From: Paracoccaceae bacterium
GTDB lineage: Bacteria > Pseudomonadota > Alphaproteobacteria > Rhodobacterales > Rhodobacteraceae
Assembly (NCBI GenBank): GCA_026707935.1
Contig: JAPOVX010000014.1
Span: 1 to 64,000, forward strand
Direction of reading: 5' to 3'
Length of the DNA stretch: 64,000 nt
Position numbers and translations under genes: made by a program. This document shows, in pieces, positions 27,034 through 37,282 of this stretch. Below the pieces are notes generated by a model. The model saw only the letters and a list, made by a program, of their open reading frames with translations. It was not told the origin of the DNA and ran no database searches. Each line of letters starts with the position of its first letter. Position 1 is the stretch's first letter.

Positions 27034-27753
27034 GTGTCACGGACAGCCTTGCCAAGCGCAATGATCTTTGACGTTTTCGGTACGCTTGTCGACTACCGGA
27101 CATCGGTCGCCCGGGAAGTCAGGCGCGCATTCGAATGCTGCGGGCAGAACGTTGATTCACTGGCCTTCGCCGATTCATGGCGCGCCGCGTATGAACCGTC
27201 GATGGAACCGGTTCGGAGCGGCCGTCGCCCGTATGTTCCTCTGGATGTACTCCATTACGAGAATCTGTGTTCGGTCTTGCGGCAGTTTGAATTGGCCGGA
27301 ATTCTCAGTCATGACCGGAAAATCGAGCTATCGCGCGCGTGGGAGCGTCTGGACCCCTGGCCGGACGCAGTGGCCGGCCTGGATCGATTGAAAGCCGCCA
27401 CGCTGATCGCGCCTTGTTCCAACGGGTCGGTCGGACTCATGGTTCGTCTTGCCCGCCACGCAGGATTTTCCTGGGATTGTATTCTCGGGGCCGATATCGC
27501 GAAAACCTACAAGCCGGATCCGAACGTATACCTCGCATCGTGTGAAGCGCTCGGTCTTTCACCGGGACGTGTCATGATGGTGGCCGCACACAACCAGGAC
27601 CTTGAAGCCGCCGCAGCGGTCGGTCTCCAGACCGGCTTCATTTCGCGCCCGACCGAGTTCGGCCCAGGGCAGACAACGGACCTTTCCCCCGCAGGGGACT
27701 GGACGGTTACCGCCGCCAACGCGGTCGACCTTGCGGGTCAATTCGGATTGTGA
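27034..27753 (+). CDS. HAD-superfamily hydrolase, (S)-2-haloacid dehalogenase type II-like
   Basis: A 239-residue HAD protein with the haloacid dehalogenase type II layout. The nucleophile Asp13 is in MIFDVFGTLVDYR, motif II is APCSNGS, the motif III Lys is in AKTYKPDPNVY, and motif IV reads MMVAAHNQDLEAA. The VAAHxxDLxAA form is typical of this subfamily. The GTG start at 27034 has a GGAAGGA ribosome-binding site; ATG 27061 is an alternative but would leave only the core. It may dehalogenate 2-haloalkanoates or be a related phosphatase. There is no operon context beyond lying 88 nt after an ABC operon. Confidence 0.88.
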   Translation: MSRTALPSAMIFDVFGTLVDYRTSVAREVRRAFECCGQNVDSLAFADSWRAAYEPSMEPVRSGRRPYVPLDVLHYENLCSVLRQFELAGILSHDRKIELSRAWERLDPWPDAVAGLDRLKAATLIAPCSNGSVGLMVRLARHAGFSWDCILGADIAKTYKPDPNVYLASCEALGLSPGRVMMVAAHNQDLEAAAAVGLQTGFISRPTEFGPGQTTDLSPAGDWTVTAANAVDLAGQFGL

Positions 27754-27861
27754 GATCGAGTCCGGCCGGTCGGTCGTCTTCCTTCGCAACGGCGGGCAAA
27801 AGGCGTACCCCGTCTTTCCCTTGGGGACATCCATGCGATCGCGGGAACGCCTTCTCCCTCA

Positions 27862-27891
27862 TTGCCAATGAAGCCGACTTTCGGATATGAT
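27862..27891 (+). promoter_or_regulatory. Likely sigma-70 promoter for DUF465-purE-purK
   Basis: TTGCCA (27862-27867) and TATGAT (27886-27891) are separated by 18 bp, giving a good vegetative promoter match 41 bp before the DUF465 start. No PurR-type operator was recognised. Confidence 0.55.
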
Positions 27892-27932
27892 CAATCAAGA
27901 TCAACTCGGGAAAGGACCACACCAAATTCCAA

Positions 27933-28151
27933 ATGACGAATGTGCTGAATATGCCCCGTGAGGAAATCCTCAGGATCGAGCTGGAAACAAAAAAACGAGA
28001 ACATCGCGACCTCGACGAAGCCATCGCTGCCCTTCACGAGAACACGCGTCCCGACATGTTGACGCTTCAAAGACTGAAACGAAAAAAGCTGGCACTGAAG
28101 GACAAGATTCGCCGGCTGGAAAACGAAATCACGCCTGACATTATCGCCTGA
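27933..28151 (+). CDS. DUF465 (YdcH-like) small coiled-coil protein
   Basis: A 72-residue, highly charged helical protein. EETKK-type spacing, [18 protein letters not shown] and [20 protein letters not shown] match the DUF465/YdcH family, whose function is unknown. It would form a short antiparallel coiled coil. It sits directly upstream of purE, and its stop overlaps an alternative purE start (TGATG). This neighbourhood is common in alphaproteobacteria as far as I know. Confidence 0.85.
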   Translation: MTNVLNMPREEILRIELETKKREHRDLDEAIAALHENTRPDMLTLQRLKRKKLALKDKIRRLENEITPDIIA

Positions 28152-28189
28152 TGTCGGGAAACGCCCGGTCTGCAGCAAGCGGAACAGAA

Positions 28190-28678
28190 ATGTCGAATAT
28201 TCAAGTCGGTATCGTCATGGGAAGTCAATCGGACTGGCCGACCATGCGCGAAGCGGCTCATATTTTCGACAGCCTGGAAATCGGCTATGAGACGCGAATC
28301 GTCTCGGCACACCGGACTCCCGATCGACTCTGGGAATATGGACGAACGGCCGCGGAGCGCGGTCTGAAATCCATCATCGCGGGGGCCGGTGGAGCTGCGC
28401 ATCTTCCCGGAATGCTTGCATCAAAGACCCGTATCCCCGTCATTGGGGTCCCCATCCAGACATCAGCGCTCGGCGGAATGGATTCCCTCTATTCGATTGT
28501 CCAGATGCCCAGAGGATTCCCCGTCGCGACAATGGCAATCGGAGCAGCCGGGGCCACAAATGCAGCGCTGATGGCGGCGGCGGTGCTCGCCTTGAACGAC
28601 GATGGGGTCGCTGCCCGGCTCGAAGCCTGGCGAACGGCGCTTGCCGAATCGGTCGGAGAGATTCCCGTTGACGGCTGA
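28190..28678 (+). CDS. purE: N5-carboxyaminoimidazole ribonucleotide mutase
   Basis: A 162-residue class I PurE that converts N5-CAIR to CAIR in purine synthesis. Motifs are [14 protein letters not shown], the histidine region [29 protein letters not shown] and [15 protein letters not shown]. The start ATG 28190 is preferred because PurE proteins begin a few residues before this motif. An in-frame ATG at 28151 would add 13 residues and overlap the DUF465 stop. The gene overlaps purK by 11 nt, and the two form the usual two-step unit. Confidence 0.97.
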   Translation: MSNIQVGIVMGSQSDWPTMREAAHIFDSLEIGYETRIVSAHRTPDRLWEYGRTAAERGLKSIIAGAGGAAHLPGMLASKTRIPVIGVPIQTSALGGMDSLYSIVQMPRGFPVATMAIGAAGATNAALMAAAVLALNDDGVAARLEAWRTALAESVGEIPVDG

Positions 28679-29750
28679 CCCGCTTCCGACCGGCTCGACG
28701 ATCGGAATTCTCGGAGGCGGCCAACTCGGTCGAATGCTCTGCGCAGCAGCGTCGAGACTCGGCATGCGGACGCACGTCCTTGCCGACGGACCCGACCCGC
28801 CTGCCGGTCAATTGGCGAACCGGGTTTCGATTTCCTGTTACAACGACCTCGAAATACTACGCCGGTTCGCGAAAAGCGTCGATGTCGCAACCTACGAATT
28901 CGAAAACATACCTGCCTCGACGATCGATACAGTAGCCGGGTTCTGCCAGGTCCGGCCGGGGCGGTCGGCGCTGGTCGCATCCCAGGACCGGTTGGTCGAA
29001 AAGTCGTTTCTTCGGGACATCGGGGTCGATGTCGCACCCTTCGTCGGCATCGAAAACCGGAGTGAACTTCTAGATGCCGCCAAGGCCATCGGTTTTCCGG
29101 CCATCCTGAAGTCCCGCCGGCTCGGTTATGACGGCAAGGGGCAGGCCCGGCTTCGAACCGTGCATGACGTTGAACGTGCAATGAACGCCGTCGGGAACAA
29201 GCCCGCAATACTGGAACAGCATGTCGCGTTCGACCTGGAAATCTCGGTCATCGGCGCCCGGGCGGTTCGGGGAAGCAAGGTCTGTTACAACCCCGGTGAA
29301 AACGTCCACGAGAACGGAATACTGCGAACGACCCGCGTTCCTGCAAGGATTTCAAACGAGATCGAAAACCGTGCGGTCTCGATTTCCGAGACGATCATGG
29401 ACATGCTCGACTATGTCGGCGTTATCGGGGTGGAGTTCTTTGTTTCGGGCGAGGAGCTGCTCGTCAACGAATTTGCGCCGCGTGTCCACAATTCCGGCCA
29501 CTGGACGCAGAACGGATGCGCTATCGACCAGTTCGAGCAGCACATCCGGGCCATCTGCAACTGGCCGCTCGGCGACGCAAGGCGACACGCCGATGTCACG
29601 ATGGTCAACATCATCGGCAAGGAAGTCACAACGGTGCAGGAACTTGCCCGGAAGAGCGATCATGCTATCCATCTGTACGGCAAGTCCGAAGCCAGGCCGG
29701 GCCGAAAGATGGGTCACGTCAACAAGATCTCGCCAACCTCGGGCGGCTGA
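28668..29750 (+). CDS. purK: N5-carboxyaminoimidazole ribonucleotide synthase
   Basis: A 360-residue ATP-grasp enzyme that carboxylates AIR to N5-CAIR. It contains [75 protein letters not shown] and the C-terminal [14 protein letters not shown]. The proposed start is TTG 28668, inside the end of purE, because GGAGAG lies 7 nt upstream and it gives the family length; the open frame extends 22 codons further without similarity. TTG is uncommon and fits translational coupling to purE. Confidence 0.95.
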   Translation: MTADPLPTGSTIGILGGGQLGRMLCAAASRLGMRTHVLADGPDPPAGQLANRVSISCYNDLEILRRFAKSVDVATYEFENIPASTIDTVAGFCQVRPGRSALVASQDRLVEKSFLRDIGVDVAPFVGIENRSELLDAAKAIGFPAILKSRRLGYDGKGQARLRTVHDVERAMNAVGNKPAILEQHVAFDLEISVIGARAVRGSKVCYNPGENVHENGILRTTRVPARISNEIENRAVSISETIMDMLDYVGVIGVEFFVSGEELLVNEFAPRVHNSGHWTQNGCAIDQFEQHIRAICNWPLGDARRHADVTMVNIIGKEVTTVQELARKSDHAIHLYGKSEARPGRKMGHVNKISPTSGG

Positions 29751-29839
29751 CGGTTTGTGCCCGCGTCCATGCGCGAACAGTTGCCGGCGTACCGGATTTG
29801 ATTTCCTTGAGTTTCGCGGTCCGGGCAAAAACCGTCGCC
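29745..29839 (+). ncRNA. Strong stem-loop directly at the purK stop (structured 3' RNA or terminator)
   Basis: Positions 29749-29763 and 29822-29836 are complementary over 14 of 15 pairs. The stem can be extended by GGC/GCC (29745-29747 with 29837-29839) past a one-base bulge. Inside, CGCGAA (29772-29777) pairs with TTCGCG (29813-29818), leaving an inner loop that contains CCGGCGTACCGG. The fold begins within the last codons of purK. No U-tract follows, so a simple intrinsic terminator is unlikely. It could be a processed 3'-UTR RNA or a free small RNA. The class is unknown. Confidence 0.45.
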
Positions 29840-30223
29840 GATGGCGATAATCACTGCGCCGCCGATCATGAAGACGTAACCGGGTATTGCTCGACGGCAC
29901 GCTGTACCTCGACCGGTGCCGGAGCGACGAGGTCGCCAATCCGAGCCATGTCACATTCCCACGTTCAGAAACCTGTCCGCGATTACCTGCTGAACCTTCT
30001 GTCGAGCACCTCCCTTTCAGCGGATACCCTGAAAGCACACTCGCGCACCAAGTCGACAACGATACTGAAAATCCGACATCCTGAGGCGCAATGCATGGCG
30101 ATCAGTCGCGTAAAGACCTGAACGCTGCGCGGACGAGGCCTCATACCACGAATACGAAAGCGACTTTCGACTCCTCGTGCCCGACGATATGGTTCAGCAT
30201 GGGTTTGAGATGGCGGACCCGGG
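29840..30223. other. Gene-poor gap after purK
   Basis: About 380 bp follow the purK stem. The short frames here have no recognisable similarity. It probably belongs to the same decayed accessory stretch as the vapBC remnant. Confidence 0.45.
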
Positions 30224-30460
30224 ATGAAGACCACCCTCAATCTGGACGATCGGGTACTGCGGCAAGCCAAGGGACGGGCGGCACGGGACGGAATCACGTT
30301 GACGAGATTCGTTGAAGACGCGTCGCGGGCGCCGCTTGCAGTGGCGGACGTCCCCAAGGAACGATTCCGTTTGCCGCTGCAGACCGTCAAGGGGGATCGG
30401 CCGCCCAATGCCTACGCCTGCGACCGGGACGCACTCTATCACGTGATCGACCGACCGTGA
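30224..30460 (+). CDS. vapB: VapB-type antitoxin (ribbon-helix-helix), apparently intact
   Basis: A 78-residue protein beginning MKTTLNLDDRVLRQAKGRAA, the ribbon-helix-helix DNA-binding start of VapB antitoxins. The C-terminal half (FRLPLQTVKGDRPP, then an acidic tail) matches the toxin-neutralising segment. The ribosome-binding site is weak. Its TGA overlaps a GTG (30457-30460, GTGA) that would start the partner toxin, as in typical vapBC operons, but that toxin frame is broken. Confidence 0.65.
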   Translation: MKTTLNLDDRVLRQAKGRAARDGITLTRFVEDASRAPLAVADVPKERFRLPLQTVKGDRPPNAYACDRDALYHVIDRP

Positions 30461-30880
30461 TAGCGGTTGACAAAGGCATTCCGAGTTAGCTCATCTTGCC
30501 GAGAGCGAATTGCACGAGGCCGCCGCATCACGGCTCGTCGCTCTTTGCGAAGGAGTGGAACGATTGGCGCTCCCAGTGTTCTGCGTAACGGAGTTCATGC
30601 GGGTGGTGACACACAGGCGGGTGTTCAACCCGCCGTCGAAAGTGGTGCAGACCACAGAGTTCATCAAAGGCGTCACGGCGACTCCAGGCTGCGAGGTCGT
30701 CCACCGGGGGCGGAGTTTCTGCAACGGCGGCGCGCGACGGCCCGAGAAGCGGTTTTTCGCGGAAACCTGATGTTTGATGCACGAATTGCCGCTGTGTGCT
30801 GGGGACACGGCATTGACGGGAGTCTCACGAACGACAGCGATTTCGCGCGGTTCGAGGCGGTGCATGCAAACACTGGTTGA
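30457..30880 (+). pseudogene. VapC PIN-domain toxin remnant with at least two frameshifts
   Basis: The GTG at 30457 gives VIAVDKGIPS and then a stop, where an intact toxin would read about MIAVDTNxLVYA. A one-base loss around 30473-30490 accounts for this. The PIN sequence resumes in another frame (AHLAESELHEAAASRLVALC, VFCVTEFMRVVTHRRVFNPP). A second shift near 30705 returns it to a third frame with AEFLQRRRATAREAVFRGNL, MFDARIAAVCWGHGID and SLTNDSDFARF, which contain the late acidic residues of the PIN active site. The ribonuclease is therefore inactive unless a sequencing error is involved. Confidence 0.75.
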
Positions 30881-31620
30881 GAATCGGATTTCCGATTGAA
30901 TGCCAGGCTGAATTCCGGTCCGCCTCGTCGCGGTATCGGAACTTTGCCCTTGGCCGCTCAAAATTGACAGGAGTTTGGGCGAACATGTGCCGTGGACGAC
31001 ACGTTCCGAATTTCCGCGCTCCAGTGTCGAGCCGATTTGTCGGCGAACATTTCCGGATCAATTGCGGCCTTGCATCAGGTCATTCCAGTCGCAGGCACCC
31101 GCGGGTCTGAGCCTCCGCGCACAGGTTGGCGCGGGAGAGCATTTCAGTGGCCAGTCACTGGCATCGTCGGCATCTTTTCCGCAAAAGACCTGTTCGAGGC
31201 AAGGCTTCTTCAGACAAGGCAGAACCGCCGAAGAAATTTCCCGACACCGTCAATGGGGCGTTCCCAAAGAGGCCAAGGTACATGGGGGTACATCTATTAC
31301 GATGGCCGCCGATGGCTTCATGCCGAAATTACGCAGGGATGCGAGGGTACAACGACAGGGGCAGGAGTTTTCATAAAGTTACCAAATGAGACCGCGCAGA
31401 ACTTCCGCAATCGCCATAATCCAAAAGATCTGACAACCCTTCACGACCCAACGAACCACCCGATACCGATCGCGTTATCCGTTCGCCGGATCAGGCAACA
31501 ACCGGCCAGGTGCCGTTTTTGCAGCAGAAAACTGTATTCGGTTGATCACAGGTTCCACGCTTTCGTGTATGGAACGCAATTTATTCATCTATTGCAGCGT
31601 ATTACGGGATTGACATGGTA
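30881..31620. other. 740-bp gap without a recognisable gene
   Basis: Open frames of 130-209 codons cross this region, but none shows a family motif, a ribosome-binding site or normal composition. Local sequence becomes A/T-richer towards 31600. It is probably degraded accessory DNA between the vapBC remnant and groESL. Confidence 0.4.
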
Positions 31621-31643
31621 GAAAAAGTTTCGGTTTAGCTCGG

Positions 31644-31681
31644 GAAATCGTCGGGAAATCTTCTGATCTCCCGACGATTTC
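31644..31681 (-). terminator. 13-bp perfect stem-loop downstream of groEL
   Basis: GAAATCGTCGGGA (31644-31656) and TCCCGACGATTTC (31669-31681) pair perfectly over 13 bp around a 12-nt loop, starting 12 nt after the groEL stop on the minus strand. A T5 run follows only 17 nt further on, so it is either a non-canonical terminator or a 3'-protecting hairpin. Confidence 0.65.
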
Positions 31682-31693
31682 AGCATCAGGTGC

Positions 31694-33334
<1,641 letters not shown>

Positions 33335-33366
33335 TCAGTTTCTCCTCAGTGTAATGGCCTTGTCCC

Positions 33367-33657
33367 TCAGTCCTCGAGAATTCCGAGAACATCGGATTCC
33401 TTCATGATCAACATCTCTTCGCCGTCGATCGTGACTTCGGTTCCGGACCATTTTCCAAACAGAATTCGGTCACCTGCCTTGACGGACATCGGAATCAGCT
33501 CTCCGCTGTCCTTGCGCGCGCCTTCACCGCACGAGATGATCTCTCCTTCCGATGGTTTTTCCTTGGCGCTATCCGGGATAATCAATCCACCAGCTGTTTT
33601 TTCATCGCTCTCGATTCGACGAACCAAGACACGATCATGCAAAGGCTTGAATGCCAT
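33367..33657 (-). CDS. groES: Co-chaperonin GroES (Cpn10)
   Basis: A 96-residue Cpn10 that caps GroEL. It begins [20 protein letters not shown], followed by the mobile loop [20 protein letters not shown], and ends [17 protein letters not shown], all typical. A GGGAG ribosome-binding site precedes the ATG. It is the first gene of the groESL operon, with a CIRCE operator about 70 bp upstream. Confidence 0.98.
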   Translation of the reverse strand: MAFKPLHDRVLVRRIESDEKTAGGLIIPDSAKEKPSEGEIISCGEGARKDSGELIPMSVKAGDRILFGKWSGTEVTIDGEEMLIMKESDVLGILED

Positions 33658-33725
33658 CGCGTCGCTCCCTACATGGTTTGCATTCGAATTTATCTTTGCC
33701 CCTCAAAATTCGGAGCACTCGACTG

Positions 33726-33752
33726 TTAGCACTCAACCCTTTCGGCTGCTAA
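33726..33752. promoter_or_regulatory. CIRCE element (HrcA operator) of groESL
   Basis: The left arm TTAGCACTC (33726-33734) is perfect. After a 9-bp spacer, the right arm GGCTGCTAA (33744-33752) differs from the consensus GAGTGCTAA at two positions. It lies just downstream of a promoter and upstream of groES, the standard place for HrcA repression. hrcA itself is not in the window. Confidence 0.9.
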
Positions 33753-33760
33753 CAGCGGGT

Positions 33761-33789
33761 CAAATAGGTCCGGGATTGCCGATTGTCAA
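33761..33789 (-). promoter_or_regulatory. Sigma-70-like promoter of groESL
   Basis: On the minus strand TTGACA (33789-33784) is followed 17 bp later by TATTTG (33766-33761). The predicted transcription start falls at the edge of the CIRCE element, so HrcA binding would block initiation. Confidence 0.65.
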
Positions 33790-33946
33790 GAGAGCGCAAC
33801 CATGGAAATCGCGATTTTTCGACCTGATCTTCCCGTACGCGGAAAACGCGCCGTCACGCCAACCGTGGAGGCCGCCTCGACCGCGGCCTCGAGATAAACC
33901 CGTTCGCGACGGGCAAAGGCGATCGGGGAGTCGCAGCCCCTGCCCC

Positions 33947-35263
33947 TCAATTGACGAAATGTACCCTGTCGAATTCCTGGCGCCATTCGGCCACTTCAGC
34001 GGCGAGCGCCCCGGGATCATCGCGTCCAAGGGCACCGGCAATCAGACCGGCCATCCTCTCACAGTCTTTCGGCGTCACGCCCCAGCGGACCAGTTCCGGC
34101 GTGCCGATCCGAAGCCCGTTCAGATCGTCCGGAACCTCTTCGATCGGCAGCCCGATGCCGCAGGCGAGGAATCCCGCGTTGCGCAGCTTCCTGGATCCGG
34201 CCTGCCCACCTCCGAATGGCGCCGCGACGACCGCAAACTGATGTGAGCGCGTGAACCCGTCCGCGCGGGCAAAGACCTGCAATCCGGCTGAATTCAATGC
34301 CGCCGCCAATGCTGTCGATGTCCTGATCATCTCCCTGGCGTAAGCGCGCCCGTGTTCTCTCCAGTCAAGCATCGTTATCGCCAGCGCCGCCGACTTCGCC
34401 GCATCGAAGTTCGCGGTCATGCCCGGAAAGGCGATCGCGTCGAGGCGTTCCGCTATCACGGCATCGTCAGAGACGATCAAACCGCCTGCGGGACCGCCGA
34501 GGCTCTTGTAGGTGCTCATGGTCATGAAATGCGCACCGTTCTTCAAAGGGTTCGGCCAGGCGCCGCCAGCGATGATCCCGCACTGGTGCGCCGCATCGAA
34601 CATGACATATGCGCCGACATCGTCGGCGATCTCGCGAACCTCGGAAACCGGATGTTCGAACAGGTTCAGGCTCCCCCCGACTGTGATCAGGCCGGGCCGG
34701 TGCCGCCGTGCCATTCCGGCCAGGCAATCCAAGTCGACCGTGTACTTGTCGGCACGGACAGGCGCCTGAACGACGTTCAGTCCGAACAGTCCCGCGCATC
34801 CGGCAAGATGATGCGTGACATGGCCGCCGATACTCGCCGGAGGTACAATGATCGTATCGCCGGGCGTGCAGGTCGCCATGAACCCGAAGAGGTTCGCGAC
34901 GGCGCCGGATGGCACGCGGATCTCCGCGTATGCCGCATCAAAGATTTCCGCGCACAACCCGGCACAGATCACCTCGATCTCTTCGATGGCCTCGAGGCCC
35001 ATCTCGTACTTGTCACCCGGATAACCCAACGATGGCCGTGATCCGATTCCGGAAGCCAGTAACGCCTCTGCCCTGGGGTTCATCACGTTGGTCGCAGGGT
35101 TCAGGTTGAAGCAGTCGCGTTCGTGGATTTGCCGGTTCTTCATTGCCAAGGCGTTGATCCGTTCCAGAACATCTTCCGAACTCTGCAGGGCGGTTTCCCG
35201 TGAGATCGACTGAACAAGGGCTTCGCACTGCGCCGGAACCCAGTCCCTGTATTGCATTGTCAT
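33947..35263 (-). CDS. Serine hydroxymethyltransferase-family PLP enzyme, divergent paralogue
   Basis: A 438-residue fold-type I PLP enzyme of the SHMT family. ATG 35263 is chosen for its GGAGAAGGG ribosome-binding site. Family traits are GYPGDKYEMGLEAIEEIEVI, SGAVANLFGFMATCTPGDTI, GGHVTHHLAG and MFDAAHQCGIIAGG. The PLP lysine is in MSTYKSLGGPAGGLIVS, where canonical GlyA reads TTHKTLRGPRGG. The GlyA IASEN segment is LNPATN here. These changes suggest a substrate other than plain serine/glycine, for example alpha-methylserine or a threonine-like aldol, but I cannot assign one. It stands alone, divergent from a HAD gene across a long 510-bp gap. Confidence 0.85.
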   Translation of the reverse strand: MTMQYRDWVPAQCEALVQSISRETALQSSEDVLERINALAMKNRQIHERDCFNLNPATNVMNPRAEALLASGIGSRPSLGYPGDKYEMGLEAIEEIEVICAGLCAEIFDAAYAEIRVPSGAVANLFGFMATCTPGDTIIVPPASIGGHVTHHLAGCAGLFGLNVVQAPVRADKYTVDLDCLAGMARRHRPGLITVGGSLNLFEHPVSEVREIADDVGAYVMFDAAHQCGIIAGGAWPNPLKNGAHFMTMSTYKSLGGPAGGLIVSDDAVIAERLDAIAFPGMTANFDAAKSAALAITMLDWREHGRAYAREMIRTSTALAAALNSAGLQVFARADGFTRSHQFAVVAAPFGGGQAGSRKLRNAGFLACGIGLPIEEVPDDLNGLRIGTPELVRWGVTPKDCERMAGLIAGALGRDDPGALAAEVAEWRQEFDRVHFVN

Positions 35264-35773
35264 GGTTTGCACCCTTCTCCACGAGTGGATGATCGGCAAC
35301 GAGGCCTCGGGACAGGCCGAGAGTTCCGTCCCCAGGCCACGGTCGTTTTCCTGGCTCCCCTTCCCCTGGTTCCCCGATTCGTTCTGTTTCCGGCGCCGTC
35401 ACGTGCCCGACGACAGAAATCGACGGAGATCGAGGACGAGTCACGATCATATCGACCTCTTGGCGACAATCTCACGTGATCATCGCTGCCGGACCGCTCC
35501 GGCATCCGGTACGGTTCCACCGACACCGGAAGACTCTCTTGCAGTTCCCGCGCGTCATGGAAAGCGCACGATGCCCTCGCCCGAAAGAATAGTGGAGTGA
35601 TCGAGCTTCCGGCCGAAACTGACAGGGAATCTTCCGTCCACGCACGTGCCGCTGTCGCCTGGCACGTGGTCTGGATATTGGTTCAGTGCTCATATAGACA
35701 GCGACCGGAAGAGGTCTGCTGCTCCAGCTAGGCCGGACCGCATGATCTTGCTTTCTCAATCGGACATTCCGTT
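35264..35773. other. 510-bp divergent intergenic region upstream of the SHMT paralogue
   Basis: No frame here looks coding. I looked for a glycine, THF or SAM-type riboswitch ahead of the SHMT-like gene and saw none of the conserved cores. The length leaves room for regulation that I cannot identify. Confidence 0.45.
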
Positions 35774-36664
35774 GTGACTACCGTTATCGACTCGCTTGAC
35801 GAGATCTCTTGTCGCTTCGAAGCAGTTTTTTGTGACCTTTGGGGATGTCTTCACAACGGAATAAGGCCATTTCCGTCGGCTGTCCAAGCACTTGATCGAT
35901 TCCGCCGGCGAGGCGGTTATGTCGTCCTGCTGACCAACGCACCTCGCTCGCGCTCCGGGGTTGTCCGGCAGCTCGACCAGATCGGAGTGCCCCGTGGCCT
36001 CTACGATGATGTTGTGACAAGCGGTGATGCGGCCCGCCGTGCGCTTGCGCTTGGAGAGTTCGGCCGATCTGTCCATCACATAGGACCGCGGAGGGATGAG
36101 ACTTTTTTCAATCATGAGAATGAGGAAGGTCTCGAAGGACTTGGCGAAATCATGCTGACGACGCTGGAGGCCGCACAGGGACTTGTTTGTACAGGACTCG
36201 TTGATGATACGACCGAAACACCTCAACAGTACCTCGGCCTGTTGCAATCTGCCCGGGACCGCCGCCTGAAGATGCTGTGCGCCAATCCCGACCTCATTGT
36301 CGACCGGGGCAGGAAACGCGTGTTTTGTGCCGGAGCCATCGCTGCCCTTTACTCGGAAATGGGCGGCCATGTATCGCTGTTCGGCAAGCCGCACAAACCG
36401 ATTTACACGACTGCGCGGCTCCGAATGTACGCGGCATTGGGCCGGATCATCGAAGATTGTCACATTCTCTGCATCGGCGACGGAATTCATACGGACATCG
36501 AGGGAGCCGCACGCGAGAATCTTCCAAGCCTGTTCGTCACGGGCGGACTGTCCAGGACTGCAACGGCCACCACCCGCAATCCCGACCGCAATCGCCTGGA
36601 GTCCTTCCTAGCCGAACATGCATCGCAGGCCAGGCCTGACACGGCAATCGGGCACTTGCGTTGA
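35774..36664 (+). CDS. HAD-superfamily hydrolase, subfamily IIA, TIGR01459 type
   Basis: A 296-residue HAD hydrolase starting at GTG 35774. The nucleophile motif reads VFCDLWGCLHNG, the DLWG form seen in the alphaproteobacterial TIGR01459 family instead of the usual DxDGT. Motif II is VLLTNAPRSR, the lysine is in FGKPHKPIYTTARL, and motif IV reads IGDGIHTDIEGAA. Members are sugar-phosphate or nucleotide phosphatases of unclear substrate (NagD/PGP-like cap). Its place near ribF suggests a possible role in flavin or nucleotide dephosphorylation, which is only contextual. Confidence 0.9.
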   Translation: MTTVIDSLDEISCRFEAVFCDLWGCLHNGIRPFPSAVQALDRFRRRGGYVVLLTNAPRSRSGVVRQLDQIGVPRGLYDDVVTSGDAARRALALGEFGRSVHHIGPRRDETFFNHENEEGLEGLGEIMLTTLEAAQGLVCTGLVDDTTETPQQYLGLLQSARDRRLKMLCANPDLIVDRGRKRVFCAGAIAALYSEMGGHVSLFGKPHKPIYTTARLRMYAALGRIIEDCHILCIGDGIHTDIEGAARENLPSLFVTGGLSRTATATTRNPDRNRLESFLAEHASQARPDTAIGHLR

Positions 36665-36703
36665 AAGAAACGTGACCAGGTCAAACCAGTGGCGCACAGC
36701 CAC

Positions 36704-36722
36704 ACCCGGGTCCAGCCCGGGT
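36704..36722 (+). terminator. GC-rich hairpin after the HAD gene
   Basis: ACCCGGG (36704-36710) and CCCGGGT (36716-36722) form a perfect 7-bp stem with a 5-nt loop, 40 bp after the HAD stop and before the MaoC gene. There is no U-tract, so its terminator function is uncertain. Confidence 0.35.
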
Positions 36723-36801
36723 TGGGCGCATTGGATGCTCCGGGTTCTTGAATGAGTGGATTTGCACCGGCCGGCAAGGCTAGAACCATGGACGCCTCGA
36801 T

Positions 36802-37263
36802 ATGACCGATCAGAAAGGACGCCTCCGAAATATCCCCGTAGGTACGATCTGCATCGAAGATCTCGAACTCGGAATGTCCCGTTCGATTGCCAGGATTTTC
36901 ACTGATGCCGATACCGCCTCCTTTTCCGAACTGTCTTTGGACTTCAATCCGATACACCACGATGAAGCCTACGCAAGAGAGACAATATTTGGCGGCCGGA
37001 TTGCCCACGGCATGATGTACGCTTCTTTGATCTCCGCGGTCATCGGTGAACAACTTCCGGGTCACGGGTCGGTTTATCTCGGGCAAACTCTGAAATTCCT
37101 CGCGCCTGTCCGTCCCGGTGACCAGGTCGAAGCACGTGTCACGGTCAGGGAGATTGATTACGCGAAGCGTCGCGTAACGCTTGATTGTGAATGCAGCGTC
37201 GGGAATAAGGTCGTGCTCGTCGGCGAGGCTCTTGTCCTGGCGCCGAGCCGGAAGTTCGACTGA
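36802..37263 (+). CDS. MaoC-family (R)-specific enoyl-CoA hydratase-like protein
   Basis: A 153-residue hot-dog-fold protein. The hydratase-2 motif is present: FSELSLDFNPIHHDEAYA places the catalytic Asp and His, followed by FGGRIAHGMMYASLIS and LGQTLKFLAPVRPGDQVEA. Members hydrate trans-2-enoyl-CoA to (R)-3-hydroxyacyl-CoA, linking beta-oxidation to PHA or other pathways (PhaJ-like), or act on mesaconyl-type substrates. It lies upstream of ribF with 19 nt between them, so the two may be co-transcribed despite unrelated functions. Confidence 0.9.
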   Translation: MTDQKGRLRNIPVGTICIEDLELGMSRSIARIFTDADTASFSELSLDFNPIHHDEAYARETIFGGRIAHGMMYASLISAVIGEQLPGHGSVYLGQTLKFLAPVRPGDQVEARVTVREIDYAKRRVTLDCECSVGNKVVLVGEALVLAPSRKFD

Positions 37264-37282
37264 CGATTCAGACCATCGATTG

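Noticed and set aside
29745..29839. 6S RNA downstream of purK
   Set aside because: The element is only about 95 nt and I cannot see the typical central bubble of 6S RNA, so I list it as an unclassified structure.
35264..35773. Glycine, THF or SAM riboswitch ahead of the SHMT paralogue
   Set aside because: I compared the minus-strand leader with the conserved cores of these classes by eye and found no match. A covariance search could overturn this.
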